Both the position numbers and the translations under genes were made by a program. A stretch of 6,202 nt of DNA from CAVYGB01 sp046734815 (GTDB lineage: Bacteria; Myxococcota_A; Polyangia; Fen-1088). Positions 1 to 5,823 of this stretch are shown piece by piece. The notes under the pieces were generated by a model that did no database searches, had not been told where the DNA came from, and saw only the letters and a list, made by a program, of their open reading frames with translations. Location: the NCBI GenBank assembly GCA_046734815.1, contig JBKPRZ010000742.1, positions 1 through 6,202 on the forward strand, written 5' to 3'. Position 1 is the stretch's first letter. The number at the start of each line of letters is the position of its first letter.

Positions 1-371
1 GTCCGCGGACGGTCTATCTGATGGCCTTCGCCCTCGATTCGGCCGGCGAGGTGCACTGGTTTTATCCGGAGTACCGCGACCCGGGCGCCGACCCGACCGC
101 CGTGGCCATCGAGCCGGCTTCGCCCTGGCAGGTGTTGCCCGAGCTGGTGTCGCCCGACCAGGCCCCCGAGGGCCCGCTGCGCCTGGTGACGGCGCTGTTC
201 CGGGCGCCGACGACGGTCAAGCAGATCGAGCGGCGGTTGACCTCCGCGCCAGCCGGGGCGCCGCTGGGCACACGGCTGCCCGAGGCGACGGTCCGGGAGT
301 GGAGCGCCCGCTGGGAGGGCGGGACTGGCGAGGTATCCGACAACGTGAGACGCGAAGGGAAGGCGCCATGA
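1..371 (+). CDS. C-terminal part of a DUF4384-like protein (5' truncated by window edge)
   Basis: The reading frame is open from base 3 (PRTVYLMAFALD...) to the TGA at 369-371, so the Met at base 21 is probably internal and the gene starts upstream of the window. About 122 residues are visible. The segment 'VYLMAFALDSAGEVHWFYPE', the later proline-rich stretch and the 'GPLRLVTALF' strand followed by 'TVKQIERRL' resemble the end of DUF4384-type domains. In such proteins a regulator-like N-terminal part (for example an anti-sigma zinc finger) is sometimes present, but that part would lie outside this window and cannot be checked. The last 40 or so residues are Ala/Gly/Arg-rich and probably disordered. 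The stop overlaps the start of the caspase-family gene by 4 bp (ATGA), which argues for translational coupling and a shared role. The family assignment is from remembered pattern similarity, not a search. The coding call is firm. Confidence 0.72.
   Translation, partial: PRTVYLMAFALDSAGEVHWFYPEYRDPGADPTAVAIEPASPWQVLPELVSPDQAPEGPLRLVTALFRAPTTVKQIERRLTSAPAGAPLGTRLPEATVREWSARWEGGTGEVSDNVRREGKAP
354..371 (+). promoter_or_regulatory. Ribosome-binding site and ATGA stop/start overlap (translational coupling)
   Basis: A purine run GAAGGGAAGG (354-363) sits 4 bases before the ATG at 368, and the TGA of the upstream gene (369-371) shares three bases with that ATG. This fixes the caspase-family start and suggests that ribosomes finishing the upstream gene re-initiate on it. 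A further in-frame ATG at 299 lies within the upstream gene and is not needed. Confidence 0.7.
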
Positions 372-2287
372 CCGCCCGGACCCTCTCGACGGGCGCGCTC
401 GTGCTCGCTCTCTTGCGTGCCACCCCCGCCCCGGCGTCGACGCCCGCGGCGGCGACGACCGCGCAGGTCTTCGCCCTGGTGGTCACGAACAATCGCAGCA
501 CGCGCCTGGATCGCCCCGACCTGCAATACGCCGACGACGACGGGGCCCGTTATTACCGCCTGTTCCGGGCGGTGGCCGCGCCAGAGGCGGTGATGTTGCT
601 GACCCGCTTCGATCGCAGCAGCGCCGCCGCCCATCCCGATCTGGCGTCGCTGGCCGCGCCGCCGCGCAAGGCCGAGCTGGCCGCCGCCCTGGGCCAGCTG
701 CGGCGCCGGGTCGCCGAGGCCCGCGCGCGCGGCCAGCGCACCCAGTTCTACTTCGTCTACGCCGGACACGGAGACGTCGAGCTGGGCAAGGGCTACCTGG
801 ACCTGGAGGACGCGCGCATCGATTCGGATTTCCTGGAGCGGCAGGTTGTCGACCAGGTGGCCGCCGACGTCCAGCACCTGGTGCTGGACAGCTGCAACTC
901 GTTCTTCGTGGTCAACCCGCGCAAGCCGGGCGGCCGGCGATGGGCCACGCCCCGCGACCTTGCCCTGGGCTTCGCCCGCCGTCACGACAACGTGGGTCTG
1001 TTCCTGTCGACCAACACCGAGGCGGAGGTCTACGAGTGGTCCGAGCTGGAGTCGGGCATCTTCAGCCACGAGGTGCGCTCGGGCCTCAGCGGCGCCGCCG
1101 ATGTGGACGGCGACGGCCGCGTCAGCTACCTCGAGCTGGCCGGCTTCGTCGAGCAGGCCAACGCCGGCCTGGCGCGCGGCGAGCTGCGCCCGCACATCTT
1201 CTTCCGTGGACCGGCCGGAGACGATGGCGCCTCGCTGTTCACCACCGCCGGCGCCCAGGGACGTCGTCTGGTGCTGGACCCCGCCGAGCAACGGGCCTGG
1301 GTGCGCGGTCCGGCCGGGGATCGGCTGATCGATCTGCACAAGGAGGGCGGCCCGCTGACCGTGCTGGTCCCGGCCGGCGAGCAGGGCCTGTCGGTGGTGC
1401 AGTGGCGGCCGGGCGCCAGAATCGACGCGCCTCCGACCATCAGCGAGGTCGAGATCCCCGGCGGCTCGGGTGTGGTCTCGCTGGCGGCGCTGGCCCCGCG
1501 TCCGGTCAGCAGCGCCGCCCGTGGCGGGGCGGCCATGTTTGCCAACCTGTTCCAGTCCCCCTACGGGCCCCGCGCTTTCGCCCAGTGGCAGCGCCAGCGC
1601 GCCGCCGCCCCCGAGCCGGTCTACGGCTTGGGCGCGGCTGACGAGAGCCGCATGCGTCACTATCTCACGTTCATCGCCGACAGCGAGAAGCTGGTGTGGA
1701 GGGGCTTCTCCCGGGCGCTGATGGCCACCGGAGGGTTCCTGCTTCTGGGGTCCGGCGCTTCGTATTTCGCCATGCCTCGATGGGAAGGCCAGCGCGACGC
1801 CGCCGTGCTCGCCGGCGCCATGGGCGTGGGTATCATGGGGATTGGCCTGAACATGATCCTGTCCAAGCCCTGGGGGCAGAGTGCGCTGGAGTCTTTCGAG
1901 GCGGAGCTTCGGGCCGCGCCGGAGAACAACGCGCTGGCGGTGGCCCGGACCGAGTCGTTCCTGGACCGGATCGCCGCTCGCGAGGCGCTGACCAAGCGGT
2001 GGACCGCCGGCTTGTTCGTCGGGCTCGCCATCTCCGCCGCCACCCGGACCACCCTCGAGATCGCCGAGCACCGGGTCACCTTGCAGCACCAGCCGGCCAG
2101 CATCGCCGTGGGCTACGGCGCCGCCGCGCTCCTGGGCCTGACCGCCTGGCAGATCCTGACGGCGGAGACCTTCTCCGAGCGGATGCTGCGGCTTTACCGC
2201 GAGGACCCGGACCTTCGGCCCCGCTTTGCCTTCACGCCGGTCTCCACCGAGCGAGGCTTCGGTTTCGGCGTGGCGGGCTCGTTCTGA
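368..2287 (+). CDS. Caspase-family (peptidase C14) protease with EF-hand-type loop and C-terminal membrane segments
   Basis: The 639-residue product is a caspase-like cysteine protease. Residues about 33-275 form the peptidase domain: a first strand 'VFALVVTNN', the catalytic His in 'YAGHGD' (H134) and the catalytic Cys in 'LVLDSCNSFF' (C176), both in canonical context. The block 'SGIFSHEVRSGLSGAAD' leads into a 12-residue EF-hand-type loop, D245-V-D247-G-D249-G-R-V-S253-Y-L-E256. Residues about 280-405 look beta-rich and are unassigned. Four hydrophobic segments follow, at about 450-470, 478-498, 545-563 and 579-598. The N-terminus has a weak signal-peptide-like segment (residues 5-16, possible cleavage after APA at 21-23). 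The ATG at 368 is chosen over an upstream in-frame ATG at 299 because it has a purine-rich ribosome site (AAGGGAAGG, 355-363) and overlaps the preceding stop by 4 bp. Substrate specificity, and which side of the membrane the protease faces, cannot be read from the sequence. Confidence 0.9.
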   Translation: MTARTLSTGALVLALLRATPAPASTPAAATTAQVFALVVTNNRSTRLDRPDLQYADDDGARYYRLFRAVAAPEAVMLLTRFDRSSAAAHPDLASLAAPPRKAELAAALGQLRRRVAEARARGQRTQFYFVYAGHGDVELGKGYLDLEDARIDSDFLERQVVDQVAADVQHLVLDSCNSFFVVNPRKPGGRRWATPRDLALGFARRHDNVGLFLSTNTEAEVYEWSELESGIFSHEVRSGLSGAADVDGDGRVSYLELAGFVEQANAGLARGELRPHIFFRGPAGDDGASLFTTAGAQGRRLVLDPAEQRAWVRGPAGDRLIDLHKEGGPLTVLVPAGEQGLSVVQWRPGARIDAPPTISEVEIPGGSGVVSLAALAPRPVSSAARGGAAMFANLFQSPYGPRAFAQWQRQRAAAPEPVYGLGAADESRMRHYLTFIADSEKLVWRGFSRALMATGGFLLLGSGASYFAMPRWEGQRDAAVLAGAMGVGIMGIGLNMILSKPWGQSALESFEAELRAAPENNALAVARTESFLDRIAAREALTKRWTAGLFVGLAISAATRTTLEIAEHRVTLQHQPASIAVGYGAAALLGLTAWQILTAETFSERMLRLYREDPDLRPRFAFTPVSTERGFGFGVAGSF

Positions 2288-2296
2288 TCGGATCGG

Positions 2297-3196
2297 CTAG
2301 GCCGGCCGCAGCACTTCCGGTGGGGCGCGCAGAGGGGTGGGCTCGGGGGCGGGTGTGCGCCGCAGGCGACGGGCCATCACCGCGCTGTACACGCCCACCA
2401 GCACGGCGCTGACCACGACGTAGACGAGGATCTCCGGAATCATCGTGCGGCCGTTCGGGACCACCGAGGCCAGCAGGAGGGCCAGGGCGGGGAAGCGCAG
2501 GGCGCTGAAGGCGGCCAGCACCGCCCGGGTCTCCGGCTCCGGTCCGCCGAGCAGATGGCCCAGCACGATGGCGACCGCCGCCACCGCCGCGCTGATCAAC
2601 CAGGCGCTCGCGCCCAGGGTCGAGGCCTGCTTCCAGATGATGGGCACGGCCATGCCCACGACGATCAGGGTGCCGATGTTGACCAGCCAGCCGCTCGCGC
2701 GGCCGATCCGCCGCGCGAACCAGGGCGCCAGGCGGGAGACGATCAGGCCGAGCAGCAAGGGGAACAGGGCCCGGGTGAGCACCACTTCCGCCACCTGGCC
2801 GGCCCCCAGCGGGATGGGCAGGCCGAACACCGAGCTGATGATGCCGACCGCGGCCGGCAGAAAGCCGATGCTGAGGATCAGCAAGGTCAAGATCAGCCCG
2901 GTCTCGTAGTGCGAGGCGTTGCCGCGGCGGAAGGCGGCGATGGGGCCGATGCCGATGGCGAGGACGGCGATCATCAGGCCGCCCCGAACCGGAGGCTGGA
3001 TGTGCAGAGTCAGCAGCACCAGCACGGCGGCCAGCGGGACCAGGATCATGATCGTCAGCAACGAGCGCAGCAGCAGACCCGGCCGATGCCACAGCCAGAG
3101 CCCGTCGGTCCGGGGGGCGCGCAGCCCCATGGCGAAGGCGGCCAGCGGCACCACCACCGAGACCACCACGCGAAAGATGTCCAGGTACGTTTTCAT
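2297..3196 (-). CDS. Bile acid:sodium symporter (BASS/SBF)-family membrane transporter
   Basis: The 299-residue product is an integral inner-membrane protein with about nine hydrophobic helices (roughly 6-24, 43-63, 72-90, 99-121, 137-154, 171-187, 197-214, 225-246 and 253-275) and a Pro-rich cytosolic tail from about 280. Size, helix count and the late segment 'ETRAVLAAFSALRFPALALL', which aligns in kind with the conserved 'RN.gLAL' helix of SBF proteins, support the BASS superfamily. These proteins are Na+-coupled carriers of organic anions; the substrate here is unknown. The ATG at 3196 is preferred because the first helix follows directly. A GTG at 3217, adding seven residues and preceded by AAGGGG at short distance, is a real alternative. 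The gene converges with the caspase-family gene (9 bp between stops) and diverges from the ZntB-like gene. Family confidence is moderate because the protein is divergent. Confidence 0.75.
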   Translation of the reverse strand: MKTYLDIFRVVVSVVVPLAAFAMGLRAPRTDGLWLWHRPGLLLRSLLTIMILVPLAAVLVLLTLHIQPPVRGGLMIAVLAIGIGPIAAFRRGNASHYETGLILTLLILSIGFLPAAVGIISSVFGLPIPLGAGQVAEVVLTRALFPLLLGLIVSRLAPWFARRIGRASGWLVNIGTLIVVGMAVPIIWKQASTLGASAWLISAAVAAVAIVLGHLLGGPEPETRAVLAAFSALRFPALALLLASVVPNGRTMIPEILVYVVVSAVLVGVYSAVMARRLRRTPAPEPTPLRAPPEVLRPA

Positions 3197-3399
3197 CGCC
3201 GTCCGCCCCCGGGCCACCCGGCCCCTTCACGAGCAACCTGGTCCTGCCGCCCTGGATGGACAAGCGGGCTGACCGTTGCGAGGCTGTCAGGCGCGCGCGG
3301 AAAGGTGCGGACCGACGCGGCGGGTGGGTCAGCCGGAGCCGGATTCGGCGAGGCCGCCCGGCGGCGGTCCCCTGCCCCGCCGCAACTTCTTTGCACGCG
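3197..3399. other. Divergent intergenic region between the two transporter genes
   Basis: About 200 bp lie between the two divergent starts and must hold the promoters for both genes. I see no convincing -35/-10 pair for either direction, which is common in GC-rich genomes where promoter consensus is degenerate. A short GC palindrome (CCGCCCGGCGG, 3354-3364) is present but unremarkable at this base composition. The plus-strand frame is open through much of this stretch (from an ATG at 3256), giving an Arg-rich translation that does not look like protein. Confidence 0.45.
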
Positions 3400-4455
3400 A
3401 TGGCCGACGAGGGTGTGGTGGCGCTGGTCCTCGATGGGACCGGCAAGGCGCGCTGGCTGGACAGGGAGCAGCTGCGCCGCTGGACCCCCGAGCAGGGGCA
3501 GCTGTGGGTGCAGCTGGATCCGGCCGGCGACGGCAGCCGGCGCTGGCTGGCGGAGGAGAGCGGCCTGCCGGCGGGGGACCAGGAGGAGCTCCTGCGACCG
3601 GCCGGCCAGACCCGGTTCGAGGTGCTGGAAGACGGCACCCTGATCATCGCCATCCGGACCTTCGACGTCGACAGCGGACTGTCCAGACAGATGCGGGGCT
3701 GGGTGCGACCGGATCGCCTGATCGCCTGTTCCTCCGATCGGCTGCCCGCCCTGGAAAGCTGCCTGACCCGGCTGGGGACCGGCAAGGGCCCGCGCACGGT
3801 GGCCGAGATCCTCGCCACCAGCGTGCGCGCCGCCGCGGATCTGGATCAGGTGACCATGGTGGCGCTGGACGAGACGGTGGCCGAGCTGGAATACATCGCC
3901 GAACACGACCTCGGCCAGCTGCCCCCGCTGCTGCGCGAGGCCCAGCAACGCGGGATCGCCCTGCGCCGCCGTCTGGCCGCCCACCGGGACTCGCTGCTGC
4001 AGCTGAAGCTCAACGGTCCCGCCTGGCTGATGGGGACGCGGCGCGAGCCCTGGCGAACGGCGCTCACCAGCTGCAACGAGCTTGTCGACGGCACCGATGG
4101 TCTGCTCGATCGCCTGCGCAACCTGCAGCACTTCGTCCAGAACCGACTGTCGACGGTGCTGAACGATCGGCTGTACCTTCTGACCATCCTCTCGGCGGTC
4201 ATGTTGCCGCTGTCGTTCGTCACCGGCCTTCTGGGCGTGAACATCGGCGGCATCCCGGCGAAAGATTCACCCTGGGGCTTCGCCCTGCTGTGCCTGCTGC
4301 TGGTCGGGCTGGGCAGCGTCGAATACCTGCTGCTGCGCAAGCTGCGCTGGGTCCCGAGCGCGCCGGACAGGGTCCGGTCCTCGAGCCGTCACACCGAGGC
4401 GGGCCGGACGGCGATCCTGGCGGCGCGCACCTCCTCCTCGTCGGCGCCGGTCTGA
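3400..4455 (+). CDS. CorA/ZntB-family divalent-cation transporter
   Basis: The 351-residue product matches the CorA superfamily in architecture. A soluble alpha/beta N-terminal domain (about 1-150) starts 'GVVALVLDGTGKARWLD', as ZntB proteins do. A long helical stalk (about 150-255) with Leu/Arg heptad-like stretches is followed by two C-terminal helices (about 258-278 and 293-312). The loop between them carries the signature G279-V-N281 in 'GLLGVNIGGIP'. That form is closer to ZntB (zinc) than to the GMN of classical CorA (magnesium), so zinc or another divalent cation is the likely substrate. Family members are pentameric inner-membrane proteins. The tail after residue 315 is basic and Ser-rich. 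The ATG at 3400 gives the usual family length and N-terminus; an in-frame ATG at 3256 would add 48 Arg-rich residues and is not favoured. No clear ribosome site precedes 3400, so the exact start is less sure than the family. Confidence 0.88.
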   Translation: MADEGVVALVLDGTGKARWLDREQLRRWTPEQGQLWVQLDPAGDGSRRWLAEESGLPAGDQEELLRPAGQTRFEVLEDGTLIIAIRTFDVDSGLSRQMRGWVRPDRLIACSSDRLPALESCLTRLGTGKGPRTVAEILATSVRAAADLDQVTMVALDETVAELEYIAEHDLGQLPPLLREAQQRGIALRRRLAAHRDSLLQLKLNGPAWLMGTRREPWRTALTSCNELVDGTDGLLDRLRNLQHFVQNRLSTVLNDRLYLLTILSAVMLPLSFVTGLLGVNIGGIPAKDSPWGFALLCLLLVGLGSVEYLLLRKLRWVPSAPDRVRSSSRHTEAGRTAILAARTSSSSAPV

Positions 4456-4509
4456 CTGTCAGCCGCGCTCTTCATCGCGGCGACCGGCGGCGCGCCCGGC
4501 AGGAATTTC

Positions 4510-4544
4510 GGGGCGCCCGATTGCCCTCGGGATCGGGCCGCCCC
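4510..4544. terminator. GC-rich hairpin after the ZntB-like gene (possible terminator or 5' leader structure)
   Basis: The left arm GGGGCGCCCGAT (4510-4521) pairs with ATCGGGCCGCCCC (4532-4544), giving 12 base pairs with a single bulged base, around a 10-base loop. It lies 55 bp after the stop of the ZntB-like gene and 48 bp before the glutaminase start. No T-run follows, so a classical intrinsic terminator is not demonstrated. It could stop or attenuate read-through, protect the upstream transcript's 3' end, or be a structured leader of the glutaminase mRNA. Confidence 0.45.
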
Positions 4545-4555
4545 ATGTTCGGCCG

Positions 4556-4569
4556 CGTGCCACGGCACG
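4556..4569. repeat. Small inverted repeat upstream of the glutaminase gene
   Basis: CGTGCC-AC-GGCACG is a perfect 6-bp inverted repeat with a 2-base centre, located 23 bp before the glutaminase ATG and just upstream of its ribosome site. It overlaps a short CACGG tandem (4561-4574). It could be an operator half-site pair, but a chance match at this GC content is possible. Confidence 0.3.
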
Positions 4570-4580
4570 GCACGAATGCA

Positions 4581-4592
4581 GGAGGTGCGCTG
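4581..4592 (+). promoter_or_regulatory. Strong Shine-Dalgarno that fixes the glutaminase start
   Basis: GGAGG (4581-4585) stands 7 bases before the ATG at 4593. The same frame stays open far upstream, through the ZntB-like gene, so this ribosome site plus the lipoprotein signal that follows at once are what identify the true start. Confidence 0.8.
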
Positions 4593-5822
4593 ATGAGGCC
4601 CTTCAACTCAGGCTACGCGACTATTCGCGCCGCGGCCCTGCTCCTGGTGGGAGCGACGGCAGCGGCCTGTGCGAGCGGCAACGGCCAGAAAGGTGGCAAC
4701 GCGCAGGCGAGCTACCAGCCGGCGCCCCCGGCGGCGGTCGCACCCAGCGGGATGATGCTGGCGTCGCAGACGTCTACCGCCGCCCCCGCCGGTCCGGCCT
4801 ACGTCGCGGCCGCCGGCGCCTACCGGGATGCGCTCACCCGCGCATACCGCGAGTGGAAGGAGACCTCGGAGGGCAAGAACGCCGACTACATCCCCGCCCT
4901 CGCCCAGGTGAATCCGGATCTGTACGGCATCACGCTGGTGACGGTGGAGGGCGCGATCTACGAGATCGGCAACTCGAAGGAGGAGTTCTCGATCCAGTCG
5001 ATCTCCAAACCCTTCACCTTCGCCCGCGCGGTCGAGGGGCTGGGCATCGAGGAGGTGCAGAAGCGGATCGGTGTGAACGCCACCGGCCAGAAGTTCAACT
5101 CGATCCTGGCCATCGAGCTGAATCAGAGTCAGAAGCGCCCGCCTGCCGGCAATCCGTTCGTCAATGCGGGGGCCATCGCCACCGTCGACCTGGTGCCGGC
5201 CGCCAACGCCACCCAGAAGTGGGACGTCATCCTGGGCATGTACTCCGCCTTCGCCGGCCGCAAGCTGACCGTCGACGAGACCATCTACCAGTCGGAGAGC
5301 GAGACCAACACCCACAACCGCGCCATCGTCCAGCTGCTGAAGGACTACGAGGTGCTGCGGGGCGATCCGGCCGAGGCACTGGATCTCTACACCCGGCAGT
5401 GCTCGGTGAAGGTGAACGCGCGCGACCTGGCGGTGATGGGCGCCACCCTGGCCAACGGCGGGCGCAACCCGCTCACCCGCCAGCAGGTCGTCTCGCCCGC
5501 CACCGCCAGCCAGGTGCTGGCGGTGATGGCCACCGCCGGCCTGTACGAGACTTCGGGCGACTGGCTGGTCTCGGCCGGCGTGCCGGCCAAGAGCGGTGTG
5601 GGCGGCGGCATCGTGGCGGTGCTGCCGGGCCGCTACGCCGTCGGCACCTTCTCGCCCCGGCTGGACGACTCGGGAAACAGCGTGCGCGGCCAGAAGGCGA
5701 TCGAGGCCATCGTCAAGCGGCTGGGGGGCGGGGTGTTCGCCGCCCGCAGCACCCGGACGCGACCGGCAAGCACCGCCCAGGACAAGGGGTCGGAAACCGG
5801 CACCACCAGCGGAGGCAACTGA
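4593..5822 (+). CDS. glsA: Class-A glutaminase with lipoprotein signal (envelope-targeted)
   Basis: The enzyme hydrolyses L-glutamine to L-glutamate and ammonia (EC 3.5.1.2). The 409-residue product has the full serine-dependent glutaminase domain at about 75-375: Y99 (DYIPALAQ), the nucleophile and base S136-x-x-K139 (QSISKPF), N191 (NPFVNAGAI), E235 and N242 (SESETNTHNRA), Y266 (LYTRQCSV), Y318 (GLYETSGDW) and V336 (KSGVGGGI). These correspond to the known active-site set, so the enzyme should be active. Typical bacterial glutaminases are about 300-310 residues and cytosolic. This one adds a hydrophobic leader ending in a lipobox-like 'ATAAAC' (C26), a low-complexity Ala/Pro/Gln linker (about 27-75) and a Thr/Ser-rich tail of about 30 residues. 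The leader implies lipid attachment or secretion, so the enzyme would act in the periplasm or at the cell surface. Ala at -3 is a weaker lipobox position, so lipidation is likely but not certain. Confidence 0.95.
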   Translation: MRPFNSGYATIRAAALLLVGATAAACASGNGQKGGNAQASYQPAPPAAVAPSGMMLASQTSTAAPAGPAYVAAAGAYRDALTRAYREWKETSEGKNADYIPALAQVNPDLYGITLVTVEGAIYEIGNSKEEFSIQSISKPFTFARAVEGLGIEEVQKRIGVNATGQKFNSILAIELNQSQKRPPAGNPFVNAGAIATVDLVPAANATQKWDVILGMYSAFAGRKLTVDETIYQSESETNTHNRAIVQLLKDYEVLRGDPAEALDLYTRQCSVKVNARDLAVMGATLANGGRNPLTRQQVVSPATASQVLAVMATAGLYETSGDWLVSAGVPAKSGVGGGIVAVLPGRYAVGTFSPRLDDSGNSVRGQKAIEAIVKRLGGGVFAARSTRTRPASTAQDKGSETGTTSGGN

Positions 5823-5823
5823 C
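5811..5823 (+). promoter_or_regulatory. Ribosome site of the Pro/Thr-rich gene inside the glutaminase 3' end
   Basis: GGAGG (5811-5815) lies within the last codons of the glutaminase gene, 8 bases before the ATG at 5824. The TGA of the glutaminase (5820-5822) is separated from that ATG by one base. This arrangement indicates one transcript and probable translational coupling. Confidence 0.75.

Noticed and set aside
62..2089. Long minus-strand open frame (675 codons) opposite the first two genes
   Set aside because: Its translation is low-complexity Gly/Arg/Gln/His-rich with no domain, and it lies wholly antisense to the DUF4384-like and caspase-family genes, which have clear motifs. It is a by-product of high GC.
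3256..3399. N-terminal extension of the ZntB-like protein from the ATG at 3256
   Set aside because: The extra 48 residues are Arg-rich and unlike ZntB N-termini, and no ribosome site precedes that ATG.
2555..3643. Plus-strand open frame across the SBF-type transporter
   Set aside because: The translation is an Asp/Gln/Arg/His-rich string typical of antisense to a hydrophobic membrane protein in GC-rich DNA. The minus-strand frame gives a coherent nine-helix protein.
4561..4574. CACGG short tandem as a CRISPR or iteron-like array
   Set aside because: There are fewer than three 5-base copies, with no spacers and no associated genes.
3276..4592. Extension of the glutaminase frame far upstream of 4593
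   Set aside because: The added sequence overlaps the ZntB-like gene in another frame and is low complexity. The GGAGG site and the lipoprotein signal mark 4593 as the start.
4560..4592. Possible sigma-54 promoter near the GGCACGG tandem
   Set aside because: GG and GC elements occur, but no pair has the required 10-base spacing, so there is no support for a -24/-12 promoter.
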